Source: Paenarthrobacter aurescens TC1
GTDB lineage: Bacteria; Actinomycetota; Actinomycetes; Actinomycetales; Micrococcaceae
Length of the DNA: 64,000 nt
Assembly (NCBI GenBank): GCA_000014925.1
Contig: CP000474.1
Span: 1,612,001 to 1,676,000, forward strand
Reading direction: 5' to 3'
Shown here: one piece after another, positions 54,456 to 62,623 of the stretch
Numbering within the stretch: the stretch's first letter is position 1
Layout of the letters: every line of letters starts with the position of its first letter
The notes under the pieces: generated by a model
The model's database searches: none
Told to the model about the DNA's origin: nothing
What the model saw: only the letters and a program-made list of their open reading frames with translations
Program-made: the position numbers and the translations under genes

Positions 54456-55465
54456 TGTCCAAGCTCACTTTTGCCCGTGCCATCAATGCCGGCCTCCGCA
54501 AGTCCCTCGAAAACGACCCCAAAGTGGTCCTCATGGGCGAAGACATCGGCTCGCTCGGCGGCGTTTTCCGCGTCACTGATGGTCTGCAGAAAGATTTCGG
54601 GAAGCACAGGGTCATCGATTCACCGCTCGCTGAGTCAGGCATTATCGGCACCGCGGTGGGCTTGGCCTACCGCGGCTACCGCCCGGTGTGCGAGATCCAG
54701 TTCGACGGTTTCATCTACCCGGCGTTCGACCAGATCGTCAGCCAGGTAGCCAAGATGCACTACCGCACGCAGGGACGGGTCAAAATGCCCATTACCATCC
54801 GGGTCCCTTTCGGTGGCGGGATCGGATCACCGGAGCACCACTCCGAATCACCCGAAGCGTACTTCACTCACACCTCGGGCTTGCGCGTGGTGGCGGTTTC
54901 CAACCCTCAGGATGCCTACACGATGATTCAGCAGGCGATTGCCTCCGATGATCCCGTGCTCTACTTCGAGCCTAAGCGCCGGTATCACGACAAGGGCGAT
55001 GTGGATGAGACCCTTGATCTCTCCACCGCCCTTCCCTTGGACAAGGCTGCCGTGGTGACCTCCGGCTCGGATGTCACGCTGGTCGCTTACGGTCCCCTTG
55101 TGAAGACGGCCAAGGACGCTGCCATGGCTGCCGCCGACGAAGGCCTTTCGGTGGAAGTCATCGATCTGCGCTCGCTGGCCCCCGTGGACTACCCGGTAGT
55201 CGAAGCTTCTGTTCGCAAGACCGGGCGACTGGTCATCACCCATGAAGCCGGCCAGTCAGGTGGCCTGGGCGCCGAGATCGCGGCCAGCATCACTGAACGC
55301 TGCTTCCATTACCTGGAGTCCGCTCCGGTCCGCATCACTGGCTTCGACGTCCCGTACCCGTACTCGAAGCTCGAGATGCACCACTTGCCGGATCTGGACA
55401 GGATTCTCGACGGCGTGGACCGTGCACTGGGCCGCAGCAACTCGTTGAGTGGACTGGAAGGATGA
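54455..55465 (+). CDS. 2-oxoacid dehydrogenase E1 component, beta subunit
   Basis: 336 residues. It completes the E1 heterotetramer: LMGEDIGSLGGVFRVTDGLQKDFG contributes the TPP-activating Glu, and PITIRVPFGGGIGSPEHHSESPEAYF and EVIDLRSLAPVDYPVVEASVRKT are conserved transketolase pyrimidine and C-terminal blocks. The start overlaps the E1-alpha stop (TGATG) and its stop overlaps the E2 start, so the three are translationally coupled in a fixed ratio. Confidence 0.92.
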   Translation: MSKLTFARAINAGLRKSLENDPKVVLMGEDIGSLGGVFRVTDGLQKDFGKHRVIDSPLAESGIIGTAVGLAYRGYRPVCEIQFDGFIYPAFDQIVSQVAKMHYRTQGRVKMPITIRVPFGGGIGSPEHHSESPEAYFTHTSGLRVVAVSNPQDAYTMIQQAIASDDPVLYFEPKRRYHDKGDVDETLDLSTALPLDKAAVVTSGSDVTLVAYGPLVKTAKDAAMAAADEGLSVEVIDLRSLAPVDYPVVEASVRKTGRLVITHEAGQSGGLGAEIAASITERCFHYLESAPVRITGFDVPYPYSKLEMHHLPDLDRILDGVDRALGRSNSLSGLEG

Positions 55466-56874
55466 CCGCCACCATGATCAAGGAATTCAGGCTGCCGGAC
55501 CTTGGCGAAGGCCTGACCGAATCGGAAATCCTGAGCTGGAAGGTAGCGGTGGGGGATACCGTTACTCTGAACCAGGTCATCGCCGAGGTTGAAACTGCCA
55601 AGGCCGTTGTCGAGTTGCCCTCTCCCTTCGCGGGAGTGGTGGCAGAACTTCATGAGCAGCCCGGCACTGTGGTGGAGGTTGGCAAGCCAATCGTTTCGTT
55701 CGAGGTGGACGACGCCGGATCCTCCAACGGGGGCGGCGCACCGGCTGCTGGTGACCGGTCCGCTGGTGACCGGTCCGTCGTCGACACGGCTGCGAATGGT
55801 GCGCCGGCCGCTGTCGCCGCTGAAGCCGTGGGGAGCCCGGCGAAACGAGAGCCGAACCTGGTGGGGTACGGGGCCGTCGTCGAACATTCCGGTCGCCCAA
55901 CACGGCGTGCCCGCGGAAACGTTCAGGATGGTAAGTCCCTGACGCCGGAGGCTCCGGCGATCGCCGAGCCCGTCGTGTCACGTCAGGCGGACGTAGCCTC
56001 CGAGCGTCCGCGTTCTACACCACCCGTTCGCAAACTGGCCCGCGACCTCGGAATCGACCTTCAGCTGGTGCCCGGTACGGGTCAGGGCGGGCTCATCACC
56101 CGCGAAGACGTCCAAAGCTACATCGGCGCAGCGGAAACTGCCCAGGCAACTCCTGTTTCTGACGGGCAAAATGAGCGGGAAAGCCGCACGCCCATCAAGG
56201 GTGTTCGCAAATTCACGGCCGCCGCAATGGTGCAGAGTGCCTTCACGGCACCGCACGTGACGGAGTTCCTCACAGTGGACGTCACGGCAACCATGGAATT
56301 GCTGGCCCGGCTCAAGGGCAACAAGGCGTTCGAAGGCTACAAGCTGACGCCGCTCACCATTGCGGCCAAGGCAGTGCTGGTGGCACTGCGGAACAATCCC
56401 ACCCTGAATTCGCGGTGGGATGAGGCTAGCCAGGAGATTGTCCAGTTCAACTACGTGAACCTGGGCATCGCCGCCGCAACGCCCCGGGGCCTGACCGTTC
56501 CGAACATCAAGGACGCTGACCGCCTAACGCTGCGGGAACTTTCCACGGCGCTGACTGACCTGACGGACACCGCGCGTGCAGGCAAAACCTCGCCGTCGGA
56601 GTTGTCGGGTGGCACCATCTCCATCACCAACATCGGCGTGTTTGGCATCGACGCCGGGACTCCTATCCTGAATCCGGGGGAGGCCGCCATTGTGGCTTTG
56701 GGTGCGGTGCGGAAGGCGCCATGGGTTGTCAACGACGAACTCGCCGTCCGCCAGGTCATGTCCCTCAGCCTGTCCTTCGACCACCGCTTGGTGGATGGCG
56801 AACAGGGTTCTCGGTTCCTCGCGGATCTCGGCGCCATACTGGCCGACCCCGCCATGGTCATGACCATGATCTAA
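55462..56874 (+). CDS. 2-oxoacid dehydrogenase E2 (dihydrolipoamide acyltransferase)
   Basis: 470 residues. A single lipoyl domain (1-80, lipoyl Lys in VETAKAVVELPS) is followed by a flexible linker (about 85-185), a peripheral-subunit-binding domain (VRKLARDLGIDLQLVPGTGQ), a second linker and the catalytic domain with FDHRLVDGEQGSRFL (His and Asp). One lipoyl domain and the catalytic sequence fit the branched-chain enzyme better than PDH E2 of actinobacteria, which usually has more. The first linker contains a fresh in-frame 15-base tandem duplication at 55747-55776. E3 is not in the window. Confidence 0.92.
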   Translation: MTATMIKEFRLPDLGEGLTESEILSWKVAVGDTVTLNQVIAEVETAKAVVELPSPFAGVVAELHEQPGTVVEVGKPIVSFEVDDAGSSNGGGAPAAGDRSAGDRSVVDTAANGAPAAVAAEAVGSPAKREPNLVGYGAVVEHSGRPTRRARGNVQDGKSLTPEAPAIAEPVVSRQADVASERPRSTPPVRKLARDLGIDLQLVPGTGQGGLITREDVQSYIGAAETAQATPVSDGQNERESRTPIKGVRKFTAAAMVQSAFTAPHVTEFLTVDVTATMELLARLKGNKAFEGYKLTPLTIAAKAVLVALRNNPTLNSRWDEASQEIVQFNYVNLGIAAATPRGLTVPNIKDADRLTLRELSTALTDLTDTARAGKTSPSELSGGTISITNIGVFGIDAGTPILNPGEAAIVALGAVRKAPWVVNDELAVRQVMSLSLSFDHRLVDGEQGSRFLADLGAILADPAMVMTMI

Positions 56875-56887
56875 CTTGTTAAAGGCT

Positions 56888-56948
56888 GCGGCGGCCCATC
56901 CCTTTACGAGTGCTTGCAGGTAACTGCAGCTAAGGGGTGGGCCGTCGC
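56888..56948. terminator. Terminator after the E1-E2 operon
   Basis: Long imperfect stem (56888-56906 with 56931-56948) whose arms carry GGCGGCCCATCCCTTTA and TAAGGGGTGGGCCGTC, with an inner TGCAG/CTGCA hairpin. It also serves the convergent epimerase gene. Confidence 0.7.
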
Positions 56949-56951
56949 GCG

Positions 56952-57824
56952 TTAATCTTCGGTGGGCGTGGTGCGGTTGGAGTGGACGTTGCGCCAGCTG
57001 TGCTCCGGCTCGAAGCCCAACAGCCTGCGGGCTTTGTCGATGGACAGCATGGTTTCGTTCTGGCCCAGTTCCTTAAGGACCTCGACGCCGGGGAAGACTT
57101 CCGCTGCCAGTTCGGCGCTGCTTCGGCTCATCACGGTATCGGCGGCAGCGATGATGAAGGTCTCGAAGCCCGGTTCACCATGTTCCAGGGCCCGGACCAC
57201 TGCCAGCGCACCATCCCGGGCGTCGATGTAACCCCAGAGGTTCCACTTGCGGAGCGTTGCGTCGGAGTCGAACGCCGGGAAGGCATCGTAGTCCTCGGGA
57301 TCCATGACATTGGAGAAGCGAAGCGCTGTGATGCTGAGGTCAGGGTCCCACCGGGTCAGCTGGATGGCCATCTGCTCCTCCAAGTGTTTGACCAGCGAGT
57401 AGGTGCTTTCCGGTCGCGCCGCGTACTCCTCATCCACGGGAATGTAAGGCGGATCAACGTCGAAGGGGAGGCCGAGCACGGTCTCACTGGACGCGTAGAC
57501 CACCTTCTTGATGCCGGCCCTCCGTGCGGCCTGGAAGACGTTGTAGGTGGAGACCATGTTGTTCTCGAAAATCGCGGCGTCGGGAGCCAGGCCGGGTGCC
57601 GGGATGGCGGCCAAGTGAACGATCGCGTCCAAGCCGTGGTGCTGATCGTCCAGGCCCAGGATGACATCCACAACCTGTCCGTAGTTGCGAAGGTCCACGT
57701 TCACAAAACCACGGCCCCGTGCTCCGACGCGGTCAATGTTGAGCACTTGGTGGCCGTCCTGCGTGAGCCGCCGGACCACGCTTCTGCCCAGTTTCCCGCT
57801 TCCGCCCGTGACAGCAATCCTCAT
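56952..57824 (-). CDS. NAD-dependent epimerase/dehydratase family protein
   Basis: 290 residues, extended short-chain dehydrogenase. The Rossmann motif is AVTGGSGKLGRSV (G-x2-G-x2-G type) and the catalytic pair is in YSLVK (Tyr-x3-Lys). VHLAAIPAPG and VVYASSETVLG complete the usual pattern. It is related to uronate dehydrogenases and nucleotide-sugar epimerases; substrate not assignable. Its translation start is duplicated (see the repeat at 57821-57854). Confidence 0.85.
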   Translation of the reverse strand: MRIAVTGGSGKLGRSVVRRLTQDGHQVLNIDRVGARGRGFVNVDLRNYGQVVDVILGLDDQHHGLDAIVHLAAIPAPGLAPDAAIFENNMVSTYNVFQAARRAGIKKVVYASSETVLGLPFDVDPPYIPVDEEYAARPESTYSLVKHLEEQMAIQLTRWDPDLSITALRFSNVMDPEDYDAFPAFDSDATLRKWNLWGYIDARDGALAVVRALEHGEPGFETFIIAAADTVMSRSSAELAAEVFPGVEVLKELGQNETMLSIDKARRLLGFEPEHSWRNVHSNRTTPTED

Positions 57825-57854
57825 TTAGTGCTCCTCGACATTTAGTGCTCCTGG
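57821..57854 (-). repeat. Duplicated ribosome site and start codon with a six-residue mini-frame
   Basis: On the minus strand AGGAGCACTAAATG occurs twice, 17 bases apart. The upstream ATG begins MSRSTK followed by TGA. That stop overlaps the epimerase ATG as ATGA. Confidence 0.75.
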
Positions 57855-58005
57855 ATATGGAGCTGGACCTAACCCGCGATTCCTCGCCGGTTCAGCGTGA
57901 CTAGGTTTTCCAGCCTATGTGGCACGTCTGTTGAGTGCAGCCCCTAAGGCAGGCCCTGTGAGTCCTAGGAAAACCGGAACGCCCCGCGGGCGTGCGGTTG
58001 CCGGC

Positions 58006-58040
58006 GTGCGCACGGAAGTACGTGCGCACGGAAGTACGTG
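58006..58040. repeat. 16-base tandem repeat, two copies plus a partial
   Basis: GTGCGCACGGAAGTAC occurs at 58006-58021 and 58022-58037, with GTG of a third. GTGCGCAC is itself palindromic. It lies in the gap (57855-58076) between the epimerase start and the HNH gene end, which otherwise shows nothing I can name. Confidence 0.7.
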
Positions 58041-58076
58041 TCGAAGCATCTGTCACGGGCAGCCAATGATGCTCCG

Positions 58077-59810
58077 CTAAAGTTCCACGTCAGGCTCGCA
58101 GCCGTGAGATCCCAGGCCGGCAACTCCCCCCTCATGTTTGGTGGGGTGTGTGGTGGTGGTTGCGTCGGGGTTTTTGGTGGGGGTCGATGTGGGGTGGGGG
58201 ATGAACCAGGGGATTCCTGTTGTCATGTCGATGCGCCATTGCTCCTTGTGGATGAGGTGGTGGTGGTGGCTGCAGAGCAGGGTGCCGTTGTTGGTTGATG
58301 TGGTGCCGCCGTGGGACCAGTAGGTGGTGTGGTGGGCTTCGCACCAGGGTGCGGGCATGGTGCAGTCGGGGAAGGCGCAGCCTTGGTCGCGGGCGGTGAT
58401 GGCTTTGCGGATGTGGGGTGGGAAGATCCGGGTGGTGCGGCCGATGTCCAGGACGCGTGAGTCGCTGCCGAGCAGGACGGGGAGGATGTCGGCGTCGCAG
58501 GCGATTTTGCGGATGGTGTTGGGGTGGATCGGGCCCAGGAATGTGGCGGTCCCGGTGCTGAGCCGGTTCCCGGAGCCGGGCTGGGTGGGGCTGAGTTGGA
58601 GTTGGTTGAAGAGGTCGCGGCGGTCGATGGTGACGGTGACTTGGGGTCGGAGGCCGCCGTTGGAAGGCAGCTTCCCGGTGCTCATCGCGACGCTGCACGC
58701 ACCGACGAGGCCGTCGAGGAGTTTCTGGGCCCTCGAGCGCCGGTCCAAGTCGGGGCCGGCTAATCCAGGTCCTGTTCCATGCGCCGCTCGGCCGTCGGCG
58801 TCTGATCCGTCGGGGTCTGTTCCGTCGGGGTCTGTTCCGTCTGTGGCTGCTCGGGTCGGGAATCCTGTGCCAGGTCCTTGATCCGGGCCTTCGCTGGGTG
58901 CCGTGCCGGACTCCGGACCATTGAGTCGGGGGTTGGTGGCGGCGTTCATGGCGGTGGTGAGGGTTTCGTATTGTTCGGCGGTGGCGAAGATTTCGAGGTG
59001 GTGGAGTCCGTGGCGGCGTCGGCGGCGGAGGAACGCGCCTTGGAGTTGCCGGAGTGCTTCTTCAGTGGGTTCGGGGCCGTCTTGGTCGATGAGGTCGGTC
59101 CATCGTTTGGCCATTTTGGTGACGAAGTCGGGGTCGGTTTCGATGGCGGTGGTGGTGAGGGCGTGTTCCATGTCGGTGATGGTCCCGGGTTCTGCGAGGT
59201 GCCGGACTTTGTCCAGGGCGGTACTGATGATCGTCGCGGACCGGGAGGGCACCGACGCCGATTCGATGGCGTCGGCGAGGATTTCCCGCCGGGCCGGGAC
59301 GTCCTGCCCGGTCATTCCAGCCTGGGGGAGGACCTCGGCGGCGAGGGCAAGCCTGCGCCGGGCCTCGCCGATGCCGATCCGCAACCGTGCCCGCAAGAAT
59401 TCCGCGGCGTTCCGGTACCCGTCATCCAAGACACTGGCTCTGGCGGCGGAAGACCTACGTGCTGATTCGGTCCCTGCCACGACACCATCTCCACCGGCGG
59501 AAGGTGTGGAACGTGCTTCACCAAAGGTCGCCCCAGCTGTGGCGGTTCCCGTCCTACTCTGAGAAGTCGCGCTCTGGGAAGCTGCCGCAGTCTCGGGTCC
59601 TGGCACCGGCTCAGTCCACCCCGTCCGCCACTCCGGCGCTGCCGCCGACACCCCCGGCCGGGCTTGCTGAGCTTCCTTCCGGGTCCGTTCCACCGCCTGC
59701 GCAGCAACCAGCTGCAAGTACTCCACCGACCGGCAGATCTCCTCGACCCTGTCAGCGAAATCAGCCGCCTCAACAAACCCCAACTGGGAAGCCTCGTCGG
59801 CAGCGGACAA
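58077..59810 (-). CDS. DUF222 and HNH endonuclease-signature protein
   Basis: 577 residues in the main frame. The DUF222 region (about 95-330) includes LRARLRIGIGEARRRLALAAEVL and FATAEQYETLTTAMN, and is interrupted by a Gly/Asp/Thr-Pro-rich insert with GTDPDGTDPDGSDADG repeats. The C-terminal HNH nuclease reads RDQGCAFPDCTMPAPWCEAHH, then HHHHLIHKEQW, with both zinc Cys, so it looks active. These proteins are abundant in actinobacteria with unsettled roles, possibly mobile. The frame begins at a TTG, and the true N-terminus seems to lie in another frame upstream (next entry). Confidence 0.85.
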   Translation of the reverse strand: MSAADEASQLGFVEAADFADRVEEICRSVEYLQLVAAQAVERTRKEAQQARPGVSAAAPEWRTGWTEPVPGPETAAASQSATSQSRTGTATAGATFGEARSTPSAGGDGVVAGTESARRSSAARASVLDDGYRNAAEFLRARLRIGIGEARRRLALAAEVLPQAGMTGQDVPARREILADAIESASVPSRSATIISTALDKVRHLAEPGTITDMEHALTTTAIETDPDFVTKMAKRWTDLIDQDGPEPTEEALRQLQGAFLRRRRRHGLHHLEIFATAEQYETLTTAMNAATNPRLNGPESGTAPSEGPDQGPGTGFPTRAATDGTDPDGTDPDGSDADGRAAHGTGPGLAGPDLDRRSRAQKLLDGLVGACSVAMSTGKLPSNGGLRPQVTVTIDRRDLFNQLQLSPTQPGSGNRLSTGTATFLGPIHPNTIRKIACDADILPVLLGSDSRVLDIGRTTRIFPPHIRKAITARDQGCAFPDCTMPAPWCEAHHTTYWSHGGTTSTNNGTLLCSHHHHLIHKEQWRIDMTTGIPWFIPHPTSTPTKNPDATTTTHPTKHEGGVAGLGSHGCEPDVEL

Positions 59811-59841
59811 GCGTGCGGAGACCAGAAGTGCCGTGCTGTCA

Positions 59842-60165
59842 TCAAGAAGCGCCGTCAGGTCCGGCCTGGCAGACCGAAAGATGTTCGGGCGCCTCTGTGT
59901 CGAGACTTTGGATCAGCTGGACGGCCGGGATCAATCCGGCGCTTTGGGCGGGTGCATCAGACGTCGGAGCGGATTCGGCCTGGCCCTTGAGCAGCCCGGC
60001 GTCATGGAAGTAACAGGTAACGGTGGCTGGCGCCGTCGAATCCTTGAACCCGGCCTTAACCAAGTCCGGCATGCTCAAGAAGTGTCGTGACCGTATCGCA
60101 GTCAGGGCAGCAACAGCAGGGGACGATTCCGCCCATGATGCCATCGACTGCGCCAATTTCTCCAT
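59842..60165 (-). pseudogene. 5' part of the DUF222-HNH gene, out of frame
   Basis: An ATG at 60165 opens 107 codons (MEKLAQSMASWAESSPAVAAL...HLSVCQAG) and then stops. One base further along, the frame reads PDLTALLDDSTALLVSARL and runs into the main DUF222 protein without a start codon. The two pieces read as one normal DUF222 N-terminus if one base is gained or lost near 59860. So this is either a frameshift mutation or a sequence error, not two genes. Confidence 0.65.
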
Positions 60166-60236
60166 GAAAAAATCATTTCATCGGGGTCTGACATTTTTAG
60201 CGCAACGTTCAAGGACGCCCCCCTACCGCCGGAAAA

Positions 60237-60869
60237 TCAGGCCGACGTCAGAGCCGCCAAAGCCATCTGTTCCAGGATGGGCCTGGCCGACTTTACAGCG
60301 ATCTTCCTGCCGTGATGACGCACCGAGTGGGGTGTGGAATTGATCAATCCAAAGGCTGCGTGTGCCCGGACCCGGAGGCCGGGGACATCTGCGTCCGTGT
60401 GAATACGGGCCAGGACGTCAACCCAAGTTTCGACGTAACTGCGCTGGAGGGATCTGACTTCGGCTTGGTCGGCGTCGCTGAGACTTCCGAAGTCCCGGTC
60501 CTGGACACGGATGACGTCAGGATTGCTGAGCGCGAAATCAACCTGAAACTGGATCAGGCCTTTCAGCGCGGACCGGGGATCGTCCGATTCCGATACCACC
60601 CGCAATCCGCCGTCCAGGAGGTCGCGGCTGACGCTGAGAAGAAGCTCGCCGAGGACGGCTTGCTTGCCGGGAAAATGCCGGTACACGGCGGGTCCGCTGA
60701 CACCTGCTGCTGCTCCGAGGTCCTCAAGCGACACGCGGGTAAAGCCGTTTTCGGCGAAAAGTCCTGCTGCAGCGGACAACAGGGCCAATCTGCGGAGCTC
60801 CTTTGCCTGGCCGCGTTGTGTAGCGGCGGTGCGCGTGCCATTGATGCTTGCTTCCGGACCTCCGGTCAC
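60237..60869 (-). CDS. TetR/AcrR-family repressor of the acyl-CoA carboxylase operon
   Basis: 210 residues. The HTH is in RLALLSAAAGLFAENGFTRVSLEDLGAAAGVSGPAVYRHFPGKQAVL (about 28-75). The C-terminal part (FQVDFALSNPDVIRVQDRDF) is typical of TetR_C repressors of acyl-CoA and branched-chain catabolism, which release DNA on binding an acyl-CoA. It diverges from the carboxylase genes across 141 bases holding two matched operator-like sites. A lower-specificity role elsewhere is possible. Confidence 0.88.
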   Translation of the reverse strand: MTGGPEASINGTRTAATQRGQAKELRRLALLSAAAGLFAENGFTRVSLEDLGAAAGVSGPAVYRHFPGKQAVLGELLLSVSRDLLDGGLRVVSESDDPRSALKGLIQFQVDFALSNPDVIRVQDRDFGSLSDADQAEVRSLQRSYVETWVDVLARIHTDADVPGLRVRAHAAFGLINSTPHSVRHHGRKIAVKSARPILEQMALAALTSA

Positions 60870-60932
60870 GTTTTCCTCCTTGCGTCAGCCCCGCCCGACC
60901 TGCTGTCGGGACCGACTGTGCTGGACATCACA

Positions 60933-60974
60933 GTTAATACAGACTAACCTAAATTTCAGTTACGTGGCACTAAC
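60933..60974. promoter_or_regulatory. Two TetR-operator-like sites between TetR and carboxylase genes
   Basis: GTTAATACAGACTAAC (60933-60948) and GTTACGTGGCACTAAC (60959-60974) share the form GTTA-N6-ACTAAC, an imperfect palindrome with GTTA/TAAC ends. Their centres are 26 bases apart. They cover the likely promoters of both divergent genes. Confidence 0.65.
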
Positions 60975-61010
60975 CGAAATGGCCTGTGGCCGGGAATGGA
61001 ACAGGGGTCA

Positions 61011-62621
61011 ATGGAGACAATCGCCAGCCTGACGGGAGCCGCCAGCGGCACCTTTGAAGCCAACCAGGAGGCGCAACTGTCCTTGGTGAAGGAATTGAGG
61101 GAACGCTTGGCGGCGTCGGCCCTCGGCGGTCCGGCAAAGTCCCGGGAGCGGCATATCGCCCGCGGAAAGCTACTTCCGAGGGAACGCATCGACTACCTGC
61201 TCGATGATGGCAGCCCGTTCCTTGAGATTGCACCCTTGGCTGCGAACGGCATGTACAACGATGATTCCCCGGGTGCCGGGGTTATTGCGGGCATTGGTTT
61301 GGTCCATGGACGCCATGTCCTGGTGATCTCCAATGACGCCACGGTCAAGGGCGGCACTTACTATCCCATGACGGTGAAGAAGCACCTCCGGGCTCAGGAA
61401 ATCGCTTTGGAGAACAAGCTTCCCTGCATCTACCTGGTGGATTCCGGGGGTGCATTCCTGCCCAAGCAGGACGAGGTCTTCCCGGATAAGGAGCACTTCG
61501 GCCGGATCTTCTACAACCAGGCCAGAATGTCCGCGGCCAAGATCCCGCAGATCGCCTCCGTCATGGGATCGTGCACGGCCGGCGGTGCCTATGTTCCCGC
61601 CATGAGCGACGAGACGGTCATCGTCCGGAACCAGGGCACCATCTTCCTGGGTGGCCCGCCCTTGGTCAAAGCAGCCATCGGCGAGATCGTTACCGCCGAG
61701 GAACTGGGCGGCGGCGACGTGCACTCCCGGATTTCCGGGGTCACGGACCACCTGGCCGAGAACGACCAACATGCGCTGGAGATCGTGCGGGATATCGTGT
61801 CGACGTTACCGAAGCCGGCGCAGCCGGCATGGGACGTGTCCGACGTCGTCCTGCCGCCCGTCGTCGATCCCTCAGAGATCTACGGCGTGGTTCCCACGGA
61901 CGTCAACGCCCAGTACGACGTCCGCGAAGTCATCGCGAGACTGGTGGATGGTTCCGAATTCCACGAGTTCAAAAAGAACTACGGCACCACGCTGGTGACC
62001 GGCTTCGCGCACCTGCACGGCCACCCGGTGGGCATCGTGGCCAACAACGGTGTCCTCTTCAGTGAATCGTCCCTGAAGGGCGCCCATTTCATTGAGCTCT
62101 GCGATCAGCGCGGCATTCCTTTGATCTTCCTGCAGAATCTCTCCGGTTTCATGGTGGGCAAAGACTACGAACAGGGCGGCATCGCCAAGAACGGCGCCAA
62201 GATGGTCACCGCAGTGGCCACGGCTCGGGTGCCCAAGCTGACAGTGGTCATCGGTGGTTCCTTCGGTGCGGGCAACTACTCCATGTGCGGCCGGGCCTAT
62301 TCGCCACGGTTCCTGTGGATGTGGCCGGCGGCCCGGATCTCCGTCATGGGAGGAAACCAAGCCTCCAGCGTGCTGGCAACCGTCAAGAGGGATCAGTACG
62401 AGGCTGCGGGCGAAGAATGGTCCGCCGAGGACGAGGAAGCTTTCAAAGCTCCCATCAGGCAACAGTATGAGGACCAAGGCAGTCCGTACTACTCCACTGC
62501 GCGCCTATGGGACGACGGCATTATCGACCCCGCTGACACGCGGCGTGTCCTGGGAATGGCCCTGGACGTCGTCTCCCGCCAACAACTGCCCGAGACCTCC
62601 TTCGGTCTCTTCAGGATGTGA
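61011..62621 (+). CDS. Acyl-CoA carboxylase, carboxyltransferase (beta) subunit
   Basis: 536 residues from the ATG at 61011 (METIASLTG), chosen because close relatives of methylcrotonyl-CoA carboxylase beta begin this way; an ATG five codons earlier is possible. Conserved carboxyltransferase blocks: [63 protein letters not shown] and [23 protein letters not shown]. The oxyanion-forming GGA and GAGNY motifs match the methylcrotonyl-CoA type more than the propionyl-CoA type. The alpha subunit follows after two bases. Confidence 0.88.
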   Translation: METIASLTGAASGTFEANQEAQLSLVKELRERLAASALGGPAKSRERHIARGKLLPRERIDYLLDDGSPFLEIAPLAANGMYNDDSPGAGVIAGIGLVHGRHVLVISNDATVKGGTYYPMTVKKHLRAQEIALENKLPCIYLVDSGGAFLPKQDEVFPDKEHFGRIFYNQARMSAAKIPQIASVMGSCTAGGAYVPAMSDETVIVRNQGTIFLGGPPLVKAAIGEIVTAEELGGGDVHSRISGVTDHLAENDQHALEIVRDIVSTLPKPAQPAWDVSDVVLPPVVDPSEIYGVVPTDVNAQYDVREVIARLVDGSEFHEFKKNYGTTLVTGFAHLHGHPVGIVANNGVLFSESSLKGAHFIELCDQRGIPLIFLQNLSGFMVGKDYEQGGIAKNGAKMVTAVATARVPKLTVVIGGSFGAGNYSMCGRAYSPRFLWMWPAARISVMGGNQASSVLATVKRDQYEAAGEEWSAEDEEAFKAPIRQQYEDQGSPYYSTARLWDDGIIDPADTRRVLGMALDVVSRQQLPETSFGLFRM

Positions 62622-62623
62622 TC

